Source: CAYLRU01 sp964386565
Lineage (GTDB): Bacteria; Desulfobacterota; Desulfobacteria; Desulfobacterales; UBA5616
Direction: 5' to 3'
DNA length: 64,000 nt
Assembly (NCBI GenBank): GCA_964386565.1
Contig: CAYLRU010000010.1
Span: 1-64,000 of the forward strand
Under the pieces are notes generated by a model, which was not told the DNA's origin, did no database searches, and worked only from the letters and a program-made list of their open reading frames with translations. The position numbers and the translations under genes were made by a program. Of the stretch, positions 52,824-61,855 are shown in pieces (the stretch's first letter is position 1; the number at the start of each line of letters is the position of its first letter).

Positions 52824-54020
52824 ATGAACCGAAAACAGCTTGAACGATATGCGGAAGTTCTGTTGTGGGGAATGAAAACCGCCAGGAGCGGGAGGTTTAA
52901 AAAAAACGACATCATTCAAATCCGTTATCATTTGCCGGCTGTGAAATTAGCGGAAATACTATACGCCAGGCTGGTCAGCATGGGAATGAATGTCGTCCAG
53001 CGGGCTGAACTGACTTCGGACATGGAACTCTCATTTTATAATTTTTCAACAAACAGGCAACTCGCGTTCCAGCTCCCGGGCGATAAAGTCCTGTATGAAA
53101 ATTTAAACGGCAGCATTTTTATTCATGCACCGGAATCCATCACCCATCTGGGCAGCGTGTCCCCGGAAAAAATCGGAAAAGCCGCTGTTGCCAGGAAATA
53201 TCTTCGGGATATTCTCACGAAACGGGAAGAACAGGGAACTTTCGGCTGGACTTTGTGTACCTTCCCCACCGAAGAACAGGCCAAACATGCCGGTATCTCC
53301 ATAAAGGCATATTCGGACCAGATCGTCCGGGCATGCTTCTTAAACAAGCCGTCACCCGTAAACGAGTGGCAAACCATTTACAAGCAGGCTGTTGCCATAA
53401 AAAATCGCCTTAATCGAATGGCGGTAAAACATTATCACATCGAGTCAAAAAATATCGATTTGGAGATTGTACCGGGTGAAATGAGAAAATGGATCGGCAT
53501 TTCAGGACACAACATTCCCAGCTTTGAATTGTTCATATCCCCTGACTGGCGGGGGACCAAAGGTGTTTATTATGCGAATCAACCCTCTTATCGAAGCGGA
53601 AACTATGTAAAAGGCGTCCGGCTGGAGTTTAAAAAGGGGGCTGTCGTAAAAATCGACGCCGACACCGGAAAAGAATTTGTGATCAAACAATTGGCCATGG
53701 ATAAAGGTGCAAACCGGTTGGGGGAATTTTCACTGACGGACAAACGGTTTTCGAGAATCAACAGATTCATGGCCAATACGCTTTTTGATGAAAATTTCGG
53801 GGGAAGATTCGGGAATTGCCATGTGGCACTCGGCTCTTCCTATTCAGATACCTTTAAAGGAGATCCGAAAACATTAACCCCGAAGCGAAAAGAAAAACTC
53901 GGGTTTAACGACTCCGCATTGCACTGGGACCTGGTGAACACTGAAAACAAGCGGGTGACCGCCCACCTGTCAAACGGCAAAAAAGTCTGTATTTATGAAG
54001 GGGGGGAATTTAAATTCTGA
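52824..54020 (+). CDS. M29-family metallo-aminopeptidase
   Basis: 398 aa from the ATG at 52824, preceded by AAAGGGG. The open frame starts at 52653 but that part overlaps the divergent hydrolase. The family's metal ligands appear to be present: Glu in GVRLEFKKG, Glu in LGEFSL, His in NCHVALGSSY, and His and Asp in NDSALHWDLV. Length matches thermophilic aminopeptidases (AmpS/PepS/aminopeptidase T). It is cytosolic and releases N-terminal residues from peptides. A strong intrinsic terminator follows. Confidence 0.9.
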   Translation: MNRKQLERYAEVLLWGMKTARSGRFKKNDIIQIRYHLPAVKLAEILYARLVSMGMNVVQRAELTSDMELSFYNFSTNRQLAFQLPGDKVLYENLNGSIFIHAPESITHLGSVSPEKIGKAAVARKYLRDILTKREEQGTFGWTLCTFPTEEQAKHAGISIKAYSDQIVRACFLNKPSPVNEWQTIYKQAVAIKNRLNRMAVKHYHIESKNIDLEIVPGEMRKWIGISGHNIPSFELFISPDWRGTKGVYYANQPSYRSGNYVKGVRLEFKKGAVVKIDADTGKEFVIKQLAMDKGANRLGEFSLTDKRFSRINRFMANTLFDENFGGRFGNCHVALGSSYSDTFKGDPKTLTPKRKEKLGFNDSALHWDLVNTENKRVTAHLSNGKKVCIYEGGEFKF

Positions 54021-54076
54021 GAGGGGGGCATCGAATCGAATTACCATTCATCCCTGTTTCCGTTAAAAGCTTATTG

Positions 54077-54114
54077 CAAGGTCGCCCCGCGCGGCGGGGC
54101 GACCTTGTCTTTTT
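54077..54114 (+). terminator. Strong rho-independent terminator after the M29 gene
   Basis: A perfect 14-bp stem (CAAGGTCGCCCCGC at 54077-54090, GCGGGGCGACCTTG at 54094-54107) with a 3-nt loop is followed directly by TCTTTTT. It lies 57 nt after the stop. On the opposite strand no T-run follows, so it terminates the plus-strand transcript. Confidence 0.9.
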
Positions 54115-54131
54115 GATCACGGCCTGAAATT

Positions 54132-54782
54132 TCAACCATTCCCGGCTATAAATCTTGCCGCATTTTCCTGCATTTTAAAAAAATCTTCTTCGGTCAACCC
54201 GGCACCACAGACGATTTGTTTTGCAACCGCCGCCGTCACCAAATCCCCCGGCTCATGGGTGTCCGTATTGATCACCATCCCCGCACCGACTTCTTTCGCC
54301 AGTTTTGCAACATGACCATTGGTCAGCGAATGCCCTTTCCGTGCCGTAATCTCCAGCAAAATCCCTTTTTTCTTTGCAGCGGCAACCTGGAAACGGGTGA
54401 TCAGCCCGGGATGGGCCAGCACATCGATATCCGCATTGACCGCAGCCTCGTTTGTTCCCGGTGCCACCGGCTCGACGATAGTTTCGCCATGAACCACGAT
54501 AATCTCAGCGCCCAATTTCCTGGCCTTTTCAGCAGTGACGGCAATCAACCCGGGAGGCACATGGGTGATTTCGATTCCCGGAACGATCCTCGTATCCAAC
54601 ACCTTGTTTAACTGTTCCGCCACGTCAACAATCCTGGGAATAATCCAGTCGATATTAGACCCGTCACCATGATCGGTTATGGCCATGCCTTTTAAACCCA
54701 GGGCCTGGGCGCGCCGAACAAGTTCCGACGGAATCAAAACCCCGTCTGAAAATACCGTATGCATATGGAGATCTATCATCAC
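54132..54782 (-). CDS. PHP-domain phosphoesterase (histidinol-phosphatase-like)
   Basis: 216 aa. PHP motifs: DLHMHTVFSDG, AITDHGDGSN, GIEITHV, HGE, DVLAHPGLI and NTDTHEPGD. Together these provide the metal-binding His/Asp/Glu set, so catalysis is likely. The length is shorter than classical HisK-type phosphatases. No histidine-biosynthesis genes are nearby, so the natural substrate is uncertain. It lies downstream of the nuclease gene, separated by a repeat-bearing spacer. Confidence 0.88.
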   Translation of the reverse strand: MMIDLHMHTVFSDGVLIPSELVRRAQALGLKGMAITDHGDGSNIDWIIPRIVDVAEQLNKVLDTRIVPGIEITHVPPGLIAVTAEKARKLGAEIIVVHGETIVEPVAPGTNEAAVNADIDVLAHPGLITRFQVAAAKKKGILLEITARKGHSLTNGHVAKLAKEVGAGMVINTDTHEPGDLVTAAVAKQIVCGAGLTEEDFFKMQENAARFIAGNG

Positions 54783-54786
54783 AAGC

Positions 54787-54866
54787 CCCGATACTTAATC
54801 CCGAATACTGAATCCCGACCATCCCGTATCCAACACCCGATACACGTCAACCAATTCCCGATATAC
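54787..54866. repeat. Degenerate short CCCGATAC-type repeat array
   Basis: Six CCCG-starting units at 54787, 54800, 54814, 54823, 54836 and 54857, mostly spaced 13-14 nt. They read CCCGATACTTAAT, CCCGAATACTGAAT and CCCGATACACG and lie between the nuclease stop and the PHP start. Function unknown; too short and variable for CRISPR. Confidence 0.7.
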
Positions 54867-54873
54867 AAACGCA

Positions 54874-55365
54874 TCATACTTTTCCGAATTCATCCGGGGA
54901 CAGTTTTTCCAGGTATTCGGCCCATCTTTTCCCTTCTTCGCTTTCATCCAGAACTTCTCCTGATTTTCCCTTTGTTTTCGAACCTTCAATCACCTTGTCG
55001 TCTACAAAAATGGGAGCGTCAAATCGCAGGGCAATGGCAATGGCATCGCTGGGGCGTGCATCTATGCTGAATGTTTTTTCCTCTGAAATAAAATGAATCA
55101 ACGCATAGTAGGTGTTATCCTTCAAATCGCACACCTCTATCTTTGACACGGAGATTTTCTGCATATCTAGAAAATTCTTAAACAGATCATGGGTCATCGG
55201 ACGATCGAATTTGATGTTTTTCAATGCCGAGGCAATGGACGTCGCCTCCAACAGCCCGATCCAAATGGGGATGGTCTGTTCATCTTCCTCCGACTTCAGA
55301 ATGATTATCGGTGTATTGGATGCCGGATCCACAGCCAAACCCGCCAGTGTCACTTTACGCAACAT
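54874..55365 (-). CDS. Bifunctional nuclease family protein (DUF151)
   Basis: 163 aa. The DUF151/BFN domain fills about residues 1-130 with the conserved IPIWIGLLEATSIA, the RPMTHDLF block and IDARPSDAIAIALRFDAPIF. A short acidic C-terminal tail follows. Plant and Thermotoga relatives have nuclease activity in vitro, but the bacterial function is unproven. It overlaps the miaB 3' end by 11 nt, and AAAGGAG lies before the ATG inside miaB. Confidence 0.9.
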   Translation of the reverse strand: MLRKVTLAGLAVDPASNTPIIILKSEEDEQTIPIWIGLLEATSIASALKNIKFDRPMTHDLFKNFLDMQKISVSKIEVCDLKDNTYYALIHFISEEKTFSIDARPSDAIAIALRFDAPIFVDDKVIEGSKTKGKSGEVLDESEEGKRWAEYLEKLSPDEFGKV

Positions 55366-56776
55366 AATGTCTTTCTCCTTTCAATTCGCTGTGTTTCGGT
55401 TGAGCCTCGATCATTTTTCCCCAAAGAGAATGGGCCAGGGCTTTTTCAATACGAACATAAACCAGTTTTCCGACAAGATCGCCGTCAAGACCTGGCACCG
55501 ACTTGTCCCCAATGAAATTAACGACCTTGTTCGTTGATGTTCTGCCCGACCATTCCGGGGACGGCTCATGTTCCGCCGGATTAAACCGTTGTTTTTTGCT
55601 TCGCCCCTCTACCAGGATCTCAACCGTCGTCCCCACCAATTGCGCGTTCTTTTTACGGGTGATGCTTTCCTGAAGGGCCAAAACAGTCTGAAACCGGCTG
55701 TTTTTTTCGGCAATATGCACCTTTTCTGAAAAGGCGGAAGCCGGCGCATTGGGCCGATCCGAATAATTAAATACGAACAGGCTATCATATTCAACTGTTT
55801 TAATCAAATCCAGTGTATATAAAAAATCCTTTTCACTTTCACCGGGAAATCCCACGATGATATCCGAACTGATGGCGATTCCCGGACAGGCATCTCTCAA
55901 CCGGCCGACTTTATCCAAGTATTCTTCTCTTGTATATTTCCGGTTCATTCTTTTCAGCACGGCATCCGATCCCGACTGGACCGGCAAATGGATATGGTTG
56001 CACAATTTTTTCACCGTATGAAAAGATTCGATCAAATCACCGGACAGGTCTTTCGGATGGGAGGTTGTAAAGCGAATTCTGAAAATATCTTCAATCTTGT
56101 CGACCTTCTTTATCAATTCTGCAAATGAACAGAGTCCTTCTTTCATTCCGTAGCTGTTGACATTCTGTCCCAGCAGCGTGACTTCACGGGTACCGGATAT
56201 TACCAGCCGCCGGATTTCGCCGATGATATCGTCGGGATACCTGCTTCTCTCCCTTCCCCGGACATATGGCACCACGCAATAGGTGCAAAAATTATCGCAG
56301 CCTCTCATAACGGTGACGAATTTCGAGGCTTCAATTACGGACGGCTGTGGCGCTGCTTCAGCAATTTCAAGGGGCCGGCCCGTCATTTCGATATCGATCA
56401 TACGGCTCCCGGTTTCTTCGATATGCCGAACCATGTCCGGCAGCCGACAGATGGCATCGGTTCCGAAAACCAGGTCAACATACGGAAATCGTTTTAATAT
56501 ATTTTTTCCTGCCTGTTGGGCGACGCATCCGCCGATACCCACGATCAATTCCGGATTTTTTTGTTTCAGTTCGGCTGTTCTTCCCAAAAAACTGAAGGCC
56601 TTCTGCTCCGCCTTTTGGCGAATAGCACATGTATTGGCTATGATGAGATCGGCCCCGGCCAACGACGATATCCGCTCATATCCCACCGGTTGCAGGATGC
56701 CGGCGATCTGATCCGTATCATATACGTTCATCTGGCAACCCATGGTGTATATGTATAGTTTTTTCTTTTTTTTCAT
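55355..56776 (-). CDS. miaB: tRNA-2-methylthio-N6-dimethylallyladenosine synthase
   Basis: 473 aa. The N-terminal methylthiotransferase domain has cluster cysteines C14 (TMGCQMN), C50 (NTCAIR) and C84 (GGCVAQ). The radical-SAM cluster is C160/C164/C167 (RGCDNFCTYCVVPYVRGRE, with the strictly conserved RGRERSR). The TRAM domain is at the C-terminus. It methylthiolates i6A37 in tRNAs that read UNN codons. The start overlaps the DUF4911 gene stop (ATGA) and the stop overlaps the nuclease gene, so all three should be one operon. Confidence 0.96.
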   Translation of the reverse strand: MKKKKKLYIYTMGCQMNVYDTDQIAGILQPVGYERISSLAGADLIIANTCAIRQKAEQKAFSFLGRTAELKQKNPELIVGIGGCVAQQAGKNILKRFPYVDLVFGTDAICRLPDMVRHIEETGSRMIDIEMTGRPLEIAEAAPQPSVIEASKFVTVMRGCDNFCTYCVVPYVRGRERSRYPDDIIGEIRRLVISGTREVTLLGQNVNSYGMKEGLCSFAELIKKVDKIEDIFRIRFTTSHPKDLSGDLIESFHTVKKLCNHIHLPVQSGSDAVLKRMNRKYTREEYLDKVGRLRDACPGIAISSDIIVGFPGESEKDFLYTLDLIKTVEYDSLFVFNYSDRPNAPASAFSEKVHIAEKNSRFQTVLALQESITRKKNAQLVGTTVEILVEGRSKKQRFNPAEHEPSPEWSGRTSTNKVVNFIGDKSVPGLDGDLVGKLVYVRIEKALAHSLWGKMIEAQPKHSELKGERHYVA

Positions 56777-57030
56777 CTGATTCCAATTGTCAGTGGATCG
56801 GCAGTCCTGTTTACCAGCGGGCCGGAGATTACAATGTCCTTTTTCAATTCCGATATCAACTCCCCGAACTCCTCCTCACATCCGGGGGCAATGCTGAATT
56901 TCATAATCCCCTTTTCAGCATCTTCGGTACTGACCACTGCCAATCCCTCGTAAGCCTCGATGATGAATTTAATAAAAGCGATTTCCCGACGATCCACACG
57001 GTAATATTGTTTTGTGGTTTCCGATTTCAT
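56773..57030 (-). CDS. DUF4911-like small protein
   Basis: 85 aa from the ATG at 57030, which has GAGGG six nt upstream; an ATG at 57036 abuts that site. The sequence YYRVDRREIAFIKFIIEAYEGLAVVSTEDAEKG then a beta-strand-rich C-terminus resembles DUF4911, small proteins commonly encoded just upstream of miaB. It overlaps miaB by 4 nt. Role unknown; translational coupling to the tRNA modification enzyme is visible. Confidence 0.75.
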   Translation of the reverse strand: MKSETTKQYYRVDRREIAFIKFIIEAYEGLAVVSTEDAEKGIMKFSIAPGCEEEFGELISELKKDIVISGPLVNRTADPLTIGIR

Positions 57031-57209
57031 AATCATCCCTCATGCCCGGCAAACAGGTAATATTCATTATTAACACCAACCCGCCCGTGATTTCAACTCC
57101 AAACCAGAAAACGGCGCCCCATTCCCGGCATTGCCCGGTACACCACCGCCGCGGCGGCCGGTCAAAAAATATTGTTCCATCCGGCATTTTGCGCTATAGG
57201 AAAATTCAT

Positions 57210-58943
57210 ATGAAAAAAGAATGGCAATTGATATCGTCAAACCCCCGGACAATACGATCCCTGGTGAAATCCCTGAAATGCCATCCTGTTACCGCTACTG
57301 TTCTGGCGAACAGATCCATTCTGTCGAAAAAGGCCGCTCTGGATTTTTTTTCTAATTCCTTCAACCGGTTGAAACCCCCTTTTTCACTCACGGACATAAA
57401 ACGGGCAACGGATCGCATTGTAAATGCCATATTGAATAAAGACCCCATTTTAATTTTCGGGGACTACGATGCAGACGGCATCACCGCAACGGTCGTCTTA
57501 TACGAATTCCTTCAATACGTGGGAGCGAACGTGGATTACTATATTCCCCATCGAATGACCGAAGGATACGGGCTTAACACCGGCCACATATCGGACGTTG
57601 CGATTTCAAAAGGCATTCGGCTGATTATAACGGTGGATTGCGGTTCAGCAAGCCACGATGCCGTTTTAAAAGCAAACGCCGCCGGCATCGATGTCATTAT
57701 CACGGACCACCACCATATTCCGGAAAAAATTCCTCCCGCCTTTGCCGTTGTCAATCCCAAGCGAAGTGATTGTCCTTCGGATCTCTGTCATCTTGCCGGC
57801 GTTGGAATCGCATTCTATCTGGTCCTGTGCCTCCGCAAGGTACTCAGGGACCTTTCCTTTTTCAAAACAAAGCCCGAACCGAACCTGAAACAGTACTGCG
57901 ACCTGGTGGCTATCGGAACCATTGCGGACATGTCGCCGATTATTGGAGAAAACAGGATTCTGACACGAGCGGGACTTGATGTCATGGCCACGGGAAAACG
58001 CATGGGGTTGACATCATTGTTTGAAAGCAGCGGCCTGAAGCATCATCACGTGAGCACCGACGACATTGCCTTCCGCCTGGCACCCCGGCTCAATGCGGCA
58101 GGGCGCATGGATCATGCCGGACAGGCCGTGGATCTTTTGACCTGTAATGACAGGGAAAGGGCATTGCAAATCGCTGCAAATCTCAATCATTTGAATGAGA
58201 TGAGACGCGCCATTGAAAAAAAAACCCATGATGAGATCCTGCATCACATTCGCGGCAACCCCCGCCTGAAGGAACAAAAATCCCTGGCCATGTACTGTGA
58301 AACATGGCATGAAGGGGTTCTGGGAATCGTGGCGTCAAAACTCGTCAGGCGATTTTCCCGTCCAACAGTGCTGGTCACGCTTCAAAACGGCATCGGAAAA
58401 GGTTCTGCCAGGAGCACCCCCGGATTTGACATTTATGAAGGACTGACAAAATGCGCTGATTTGCTGGAAGGTTTCGGCGGACATGCCATGGCCGCCGGGA
58501 TCACCCTGAAACCGGAAAATTTTCTTTTGTTTAAAGAAAAATTCGAGTCCGTGGTCCGGGATCATTCAGGTGATGCAGCCCCTGTCAATGTTCTTCCCAT
58601 CGACTGTGAAATCCGGTTTGATATGATTACCGACAAGCTCATGGATGAAATGGAAATGCTCCAGCCCTTTGGAACCGGTAATGAAGAACCGTTATTTCTG
58701 GCCAGAAACGTCCGGGTGGTTCAGTCCCATATCGTCGGAGAACATCATCGGCGGCTGGTCCTGAAGCAGGTTAACGATCCTGTGGGTAAACGAATCCATG
58801 GGATACATTTCAATGTGGACCCGGGCCCTGTTCCGGACAGCGATTACGACGAAGTCGTTTTCCGCCTTCGATGGAACCGGTGGAACGGAAATAAAACCGT
58901 CCAGATCATCGTTGAAGACGTAAGCGGGCCGGCTGACCACTGA
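57210..58943 (+). CDS. recJ: Single-stranded-DNA-specific exonuclease RecJ
   Basis: 577 aa from the ATG at 57210, which has ATAGGA upstream; the frame is open back to 57042, but the family N-terminus (MKKEWQLISSNP) begins here. DHH motif I FGDYDADGITAT, motif III ITDHHH, motif IV GTIADMSPI and the DHHA1 motif GGHAMAAG are intact, and an OB-fold-like C-terminal domain follows. It degrades single-stranded DNA 5' to 3' in recombination and mismatch repair. It is divergent from the DUF4911-miaB operon, with about 180 bp between starts. Confidence 0.95.
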   Translation: MKKEWQLISSNPRTIRSLVKSLKCHPVTATVLANRSILSKKAALDFFSNSFNRLKPPFSLTDIKRATDRIVNAILNKDPILIFGDYDADGITATVVLYEFLQYVGANVDYYIPHRMTEGYGLNTGHISDVAISKGIRLIITVDCGSASHDAVLKANAAGIDVIITDHHHIPEKIPPAFAVVNPKRSDCPSDLCHLAGVGIAFYLVLCLRKVLRDLSFFKTKPEPNLKQYCDLVAIGTIADMSPIIGENRILTRAGLDVMATGKRMGLTSLFESSGLKHHHVSTDDIAFRLAPRLNAAGRMDHAGQAVDLLTCNDRERALQIAANLNHLNEMRRAIEKKTHDEILHHIRGNPRLKEQKSLAMYCETWHEGVLGIVASKLVRRFSRPTVLVTLQNGIGKGSARSTPGFDIYEGLTKCADLLEGFGGHAMAAGITLKPENFLLFKEKFESVVRDHSGDAAPVNVLPIDCEIRFDMITDKLMDEMEMLQPFGTGNEEPLFLARNVRVVQSHIVGEHHRRLVLKQVNDPVGKRIHGIHFNVDPGPVPDSDYDEVVFRLRWNRWNGNKTVQIIVEDVSGPADH

Positions 58944-59041
58944 CAACCGACCGTATAACCCCGGCAGACCCCTTCACGGAATCACCTGTAATCGGATGGA
59001 AATGTGCATGGTATTGCTGTCAAAAAATTACCAAATTTTTC

Positions 59042-59073
59042 TTGCATAATCCATTTGATCTAATTAGTATAGT
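59042..59073 (+). promoter_or_regulatory. Weak promoter candidate upstream of the 140-aa gene
   Basis: An AT-rich stretch holds TTGCAT (59042-59047) and, depending on spacing, TAGTAT or TATAGT (59068-59073) as a -10. The TATAGT match is good but its spacing to the -35 is 20 nt. Only weakly supported. Confidence 0.25.
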
Positions 59074-59162
59074 TCTGTTCGGACTTGAGAAACATTTTCA
59101 GGTTTTGACTAAAAGATAAAAATTTACAATTTTTCAAATATCACAGCGTGTGAGGGCAGTCC

Positions 59163-59585
59163 ATGGCAAAAGTGTTTCGCCCCAGTACTCGGGAATCGAG
59201 TATTTTGTCAAAAATCGAATCATCCAAAAATTTTTTCCGCAGAAAAGCCATCGAAGCATTGAGGGATCTCAAAGAACCGTTAAGCAACGCCATCGCCACG
59301 AAACTGGTGGAAAACAACCTGGTTGAAACCACCAATAAAAATACGCTTGAAGACCAGATTCTCTGGTGCCTTGAAAACTTGACCCATGCGGAAGATTTTG
59401 ACATCGAATACCAGACCGCGCCTTTTCGAAACCTTGTTCCCAACCCCAACATCATCAGTCTTTACGTCATGGCCTTTGTGGTGGAACAACTGATCAACCA
59501 TAAAAGCATTGTTGACATATTCGGTTCGGACGAAGATATTTACCGCAACATCAATAAACAGGTTTCCAAGTTTATACCGGTATAA
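59163..59585 (+). CDS. Conserved-looking hypothetical protein
   Basis: 140 aa, soluble, predicted mostly helical. I recognise no domain. A Lys/Arg-rich start (MAKVFRPSTRESSILSKIES) is followed by blocks with conserved-looking acidic and hydrophobic residues: VENNLVETTNKNTLEDQI, NLTHAEDFDIEY. The stop overlaps the next start (TAATG), so it should be translated together with the MBL protein and may regulate it or bind to it. Confidence 0.7.
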   Translation: MAKVFRPSTRESSILSKIESSKNFFRRKAIEALRDLKEPLSNAIATKLVENNLVETTNKNTLEDQILWCLENLTHAEDFDIEYQTAPFRNLVPNPNIISLYVMAFVVEQLINHKSIVDIFGSDEDIYRNINKQVSKFIPV

Positions 59586-60601
59586 TGCGCCCCTCTTTTC
59601 ATCCGAGGCTGATTAACGGGCCCTTTGATGACCCGGGCCTGTTTATTCCTTTTTTCTTTTCAAAACGAGCCCTTGTTTTCGATCTCGGCGACATGCATGC
59701 CTTATCTTCAAAAGATATCCTGAAAATCAGCCACGCTTTTATAACCCACACCCACATGGATCACTTCATCGGATTCGACCGATTGCTGCGTCTCATGCTG
59801 GGACGAAAAAAAACCCTTCATTTGTATGGTCCGGAGGGATTTATAAAAAATGTGGAAGGAAAACTTTCCGGCTATACCTGGAACCTCGTGGAAAACTATG
59901 ACAATCATTTTTTATTAAACGTATTTGAAATCTTACCGGATCGCATTATCGGCAATACCTACGGCTGTACAGACCGCTTCCAGCCGATCCAGGAGCCGTT
60001 CATAAGACTTTTCAACGGCATGCTGATGGAAGAACCGGCATTTGCCGTATCCGCGGTTATACTGGATCATGATATTCCGTGCATCGGCTTTTCCATTGCC
60101 GAGCGATTCCATATCAATATCAAAAAGCAGGCGGTTCTGGATCTGGGACTTGAAATCGGACCCTGGTTAAACCGGTTTAAAGAGGCGGTATATCGATACG
60201 GCCGATCAGATAATAAATTCCGGATCCCCTTGGGCAGTACCCCGTCAGGAGGAAAAACCTTTCCACTGGATGAGCTGGCCGACAAAATCGCCGTCATCAC
60301 CCCCGGCCAGAAAATTGTCTATGTTGCGGATACGGCCCACACCGAATCAAACACCAAAAAAATCATCGAATTCGCCCGCGACTCGGACCAGTTGTTCATC
60401 GAAGCGCCTTTCCTGGAATCGGATCGGCACATTGCCGAGAAAAAACGCCACTTAACCGCCCGGCAGGCCGGCACCATCGCCGGAAAAGCAGGGGCCAGGC
60501 AATTCACCATCTTCCATTTCTCTCCGCGCTATATGGGCATGGAGAAAATGCTGTACCAGGAAGCAATGAACGCCTTTGAAAAAAACAAGCCGGAAATGTA
60601 A
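59585..60601 (+). CDS. MBL-fold metallo-hydrolase, RNase Z-like
   Basis: 338 aa. The metal-binding signature THTHMDHFIGFD (HxHxDH) is near residues 55-66. Further ligand motifs include ILDHDIPCIGFS, YVADTAH and FHFSPRYMG near the C-terminus. The overall order is that of RNase Z/ElaC, but the protein starts RPSFHPRLINGPFDDPGLFI rather than with the standard RNase Z N-terminus and may have another substrate. It is coupled to the preceding unknown gene (1-nt overlap) and converges on the S41 peptidase with 9 nt between stops. Confidence 0.82.
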   Translation: MRPSFHPRLINGPFDDPGLFIPFFFSKRALVFDLGDMHALSSKDILKISHAFITHTHMDHFIGFDRLLRLMLGRKKTLHLYGPEGFIKNVEGKLSGYTWNLVENYDNHFLLNVFEILPDRIIGNTYGCTDRFQPIQEPFIRLFNGMLMEEPAFAVSAVILDHDIPCIGFSIAERFHINIKKQAVLDLGLEIGPWLNRFKEAVYRYGRSDNKFRIPLGSTPSGGKTFPLDELADKIAVITPGQKIVYVADTAHTESNTKKIIEFARDSDQLFIEAPFLESDRHIAEKKRHLTARQAGTIAGKAGARQFTIFHFSPRYMGMEKMLYQEAMNAFEKNKPEM

Positions 60602-60610
60602 AGACATCAT

Positions 60611-61855
60611 CTACGAATGGGCGGACATTTTCAAAAGTTTATAGGCCGTGATCATGGCCACGTCCTTGGTAAACCGGTCTTTGGGTTCCATCCGCATAAT
60701 AACCGCCAGTGTTTTGTCGTCCTGCTCCGCCAAAAAATCCGGGACGATTCCCCTGCTCTGCCAGCTCCGCCCCTTGGGGGTATACATGGCCCCGGTAATA
60801 AACTTGACCCGGCAGTCGTTTGACAGGGTAAACGTATTTTCGAACACCCCTTTTCCGAAAGTCTTTGTTCCCACGATAAACGCCTTGTCATGGTCCTGGA
60901 GTGATCCTGCGAGGACTTCGGCGCTTGAAGCGGTTTGGTGGTTTACCAAAACAGCGATCCTGAACGTATAGGGATCCTTGTTTCCCGATATATAGTTCTG
61001 AAGCTTTGTCTCCCGCTGCAGGGTCCTGAGCATGATGCTTTTTTCCGGCAGAAAAAATTCCGTTATTTTCAGCGCCTCCAGGAGGACACCGCCCGGGTTG
61101 TTCCGCAGATCGATGATGAGTTCATCAATGCCCTGTTGTTTCAGCACATCGAGCTGTTCTTTGAATTGCGCCGCCAGTCCCTCGGTGAACCGCCGGATTT
61201 CCACCAGTGCGGTCTGATCATTCAGCCTGGTGACGGTCAGATTCCGCGTGTTGAATTTCTGATAGGTCAGCGTCACATCAAACACTTTTATATCGCGGTT
61301 TACCGTCAGTTGAACGGTCTGGTCGGTTTCGCCGTTCAGCATGGCGTTCACCTCGGAAAGGGATTTACCTTTCAGGGGCTTTGAATCAATCCTTAAAATC
61401 CTGTCATAGGGTTTTAAAATCGTATCTGCCGGGGAATCCGGCACCACTTCCGTTACCGTCAGGCTGCCTTCCTTGGGGTTGAACGCACTTTTTATGCCGA
61501 TGGATACCTGCTCGCCCTTGATCGAATCCATGATTTTTTGATAGGATTCCGCTGTCCATATTTTTGACAGACCCGGTATTTCCGGCGGTGAAATATGACG
61601 CAGCATCCCCTCAATAGCCGCCCAGTACAGGGCTTCCGGCGTGATATCGTCACTGTAGTAACGGCTCAGTATCAGTTGCCGGACTTCATCAAAGACCTGT
61701 TCGGCATTAACGAATTTGTGGTCCAGACGTACCGGAAATATCGGGGAGAAATGTTGACGATCTTCCTCCCCCTCCCCGCCAAACACGGGAAGACAAAAAG
61801 TCAGCCCCGTTACCAGTACCAGGAAGATCGCCCTTTTTGCCAATTTACGCTTCAT
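60611..61855 (-). CDS. S41-family C-terminal processing peptidase
   Basis: 414 aa. After a signal peptide (about 1-26) there is an N-terminal helical region (about 45-110), a PDZ domain (about 118-195) and the S41 catalytic domain. The probable nucleophile is Ser310 (NHQTASSAEV) and the general base Lys335 (TFGKGV), separated by 25 residues as in plant D1 protease. The residue four after Lys, usually Gln (GKGxVQ), is Glu339 here, a change worth noting. CtpA-type proteases trim or degrade periplasmic proteins. No obvious partner gene is adjacent. Confidence 0.9.
   Translation of the reverse strand: MKRKLAKRAIFLVLVTGLTFCLPVFGGEGEEDRQHFSPIFPVRLDHKFVNAEQVFDEVRQLILSRYYSDDITPEALYWAAIEGMLRHISPPEIPGLSKIWTAESYQKIMDSIKGEQVSIGIKSAFNPKEGSLTVTEVVPDSPADTILKPYDRILRIDSKPLKGKSLSEVNAMLNGETDQTVQLTVNRDIKVFDVTLTYQKFNTRNLTVTRLNDQTALVEIRRFTEGLAAQFKEQLDVLKQQGIDELIIDLRNNPGGVLLEALKITEFFLPEKSIMLRTLQRETKLQNYISGNKDPYTFRIAVLVNHQTASSAEVLAGSLQDHDKAFIVGTKTFGKGVFENTFTLSNDCRVKFITGAMYTPKGRSWQSRGIVPDFLAEQDDKTLAVIMRMEPKDRFTKDVAMITAYKLLKMSAHS

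Noticed and set aside
54787..54866. CRISPR array
   Set aside because: Units are only about 13 nt, degenerate and without spacers; no cas genes nearby.
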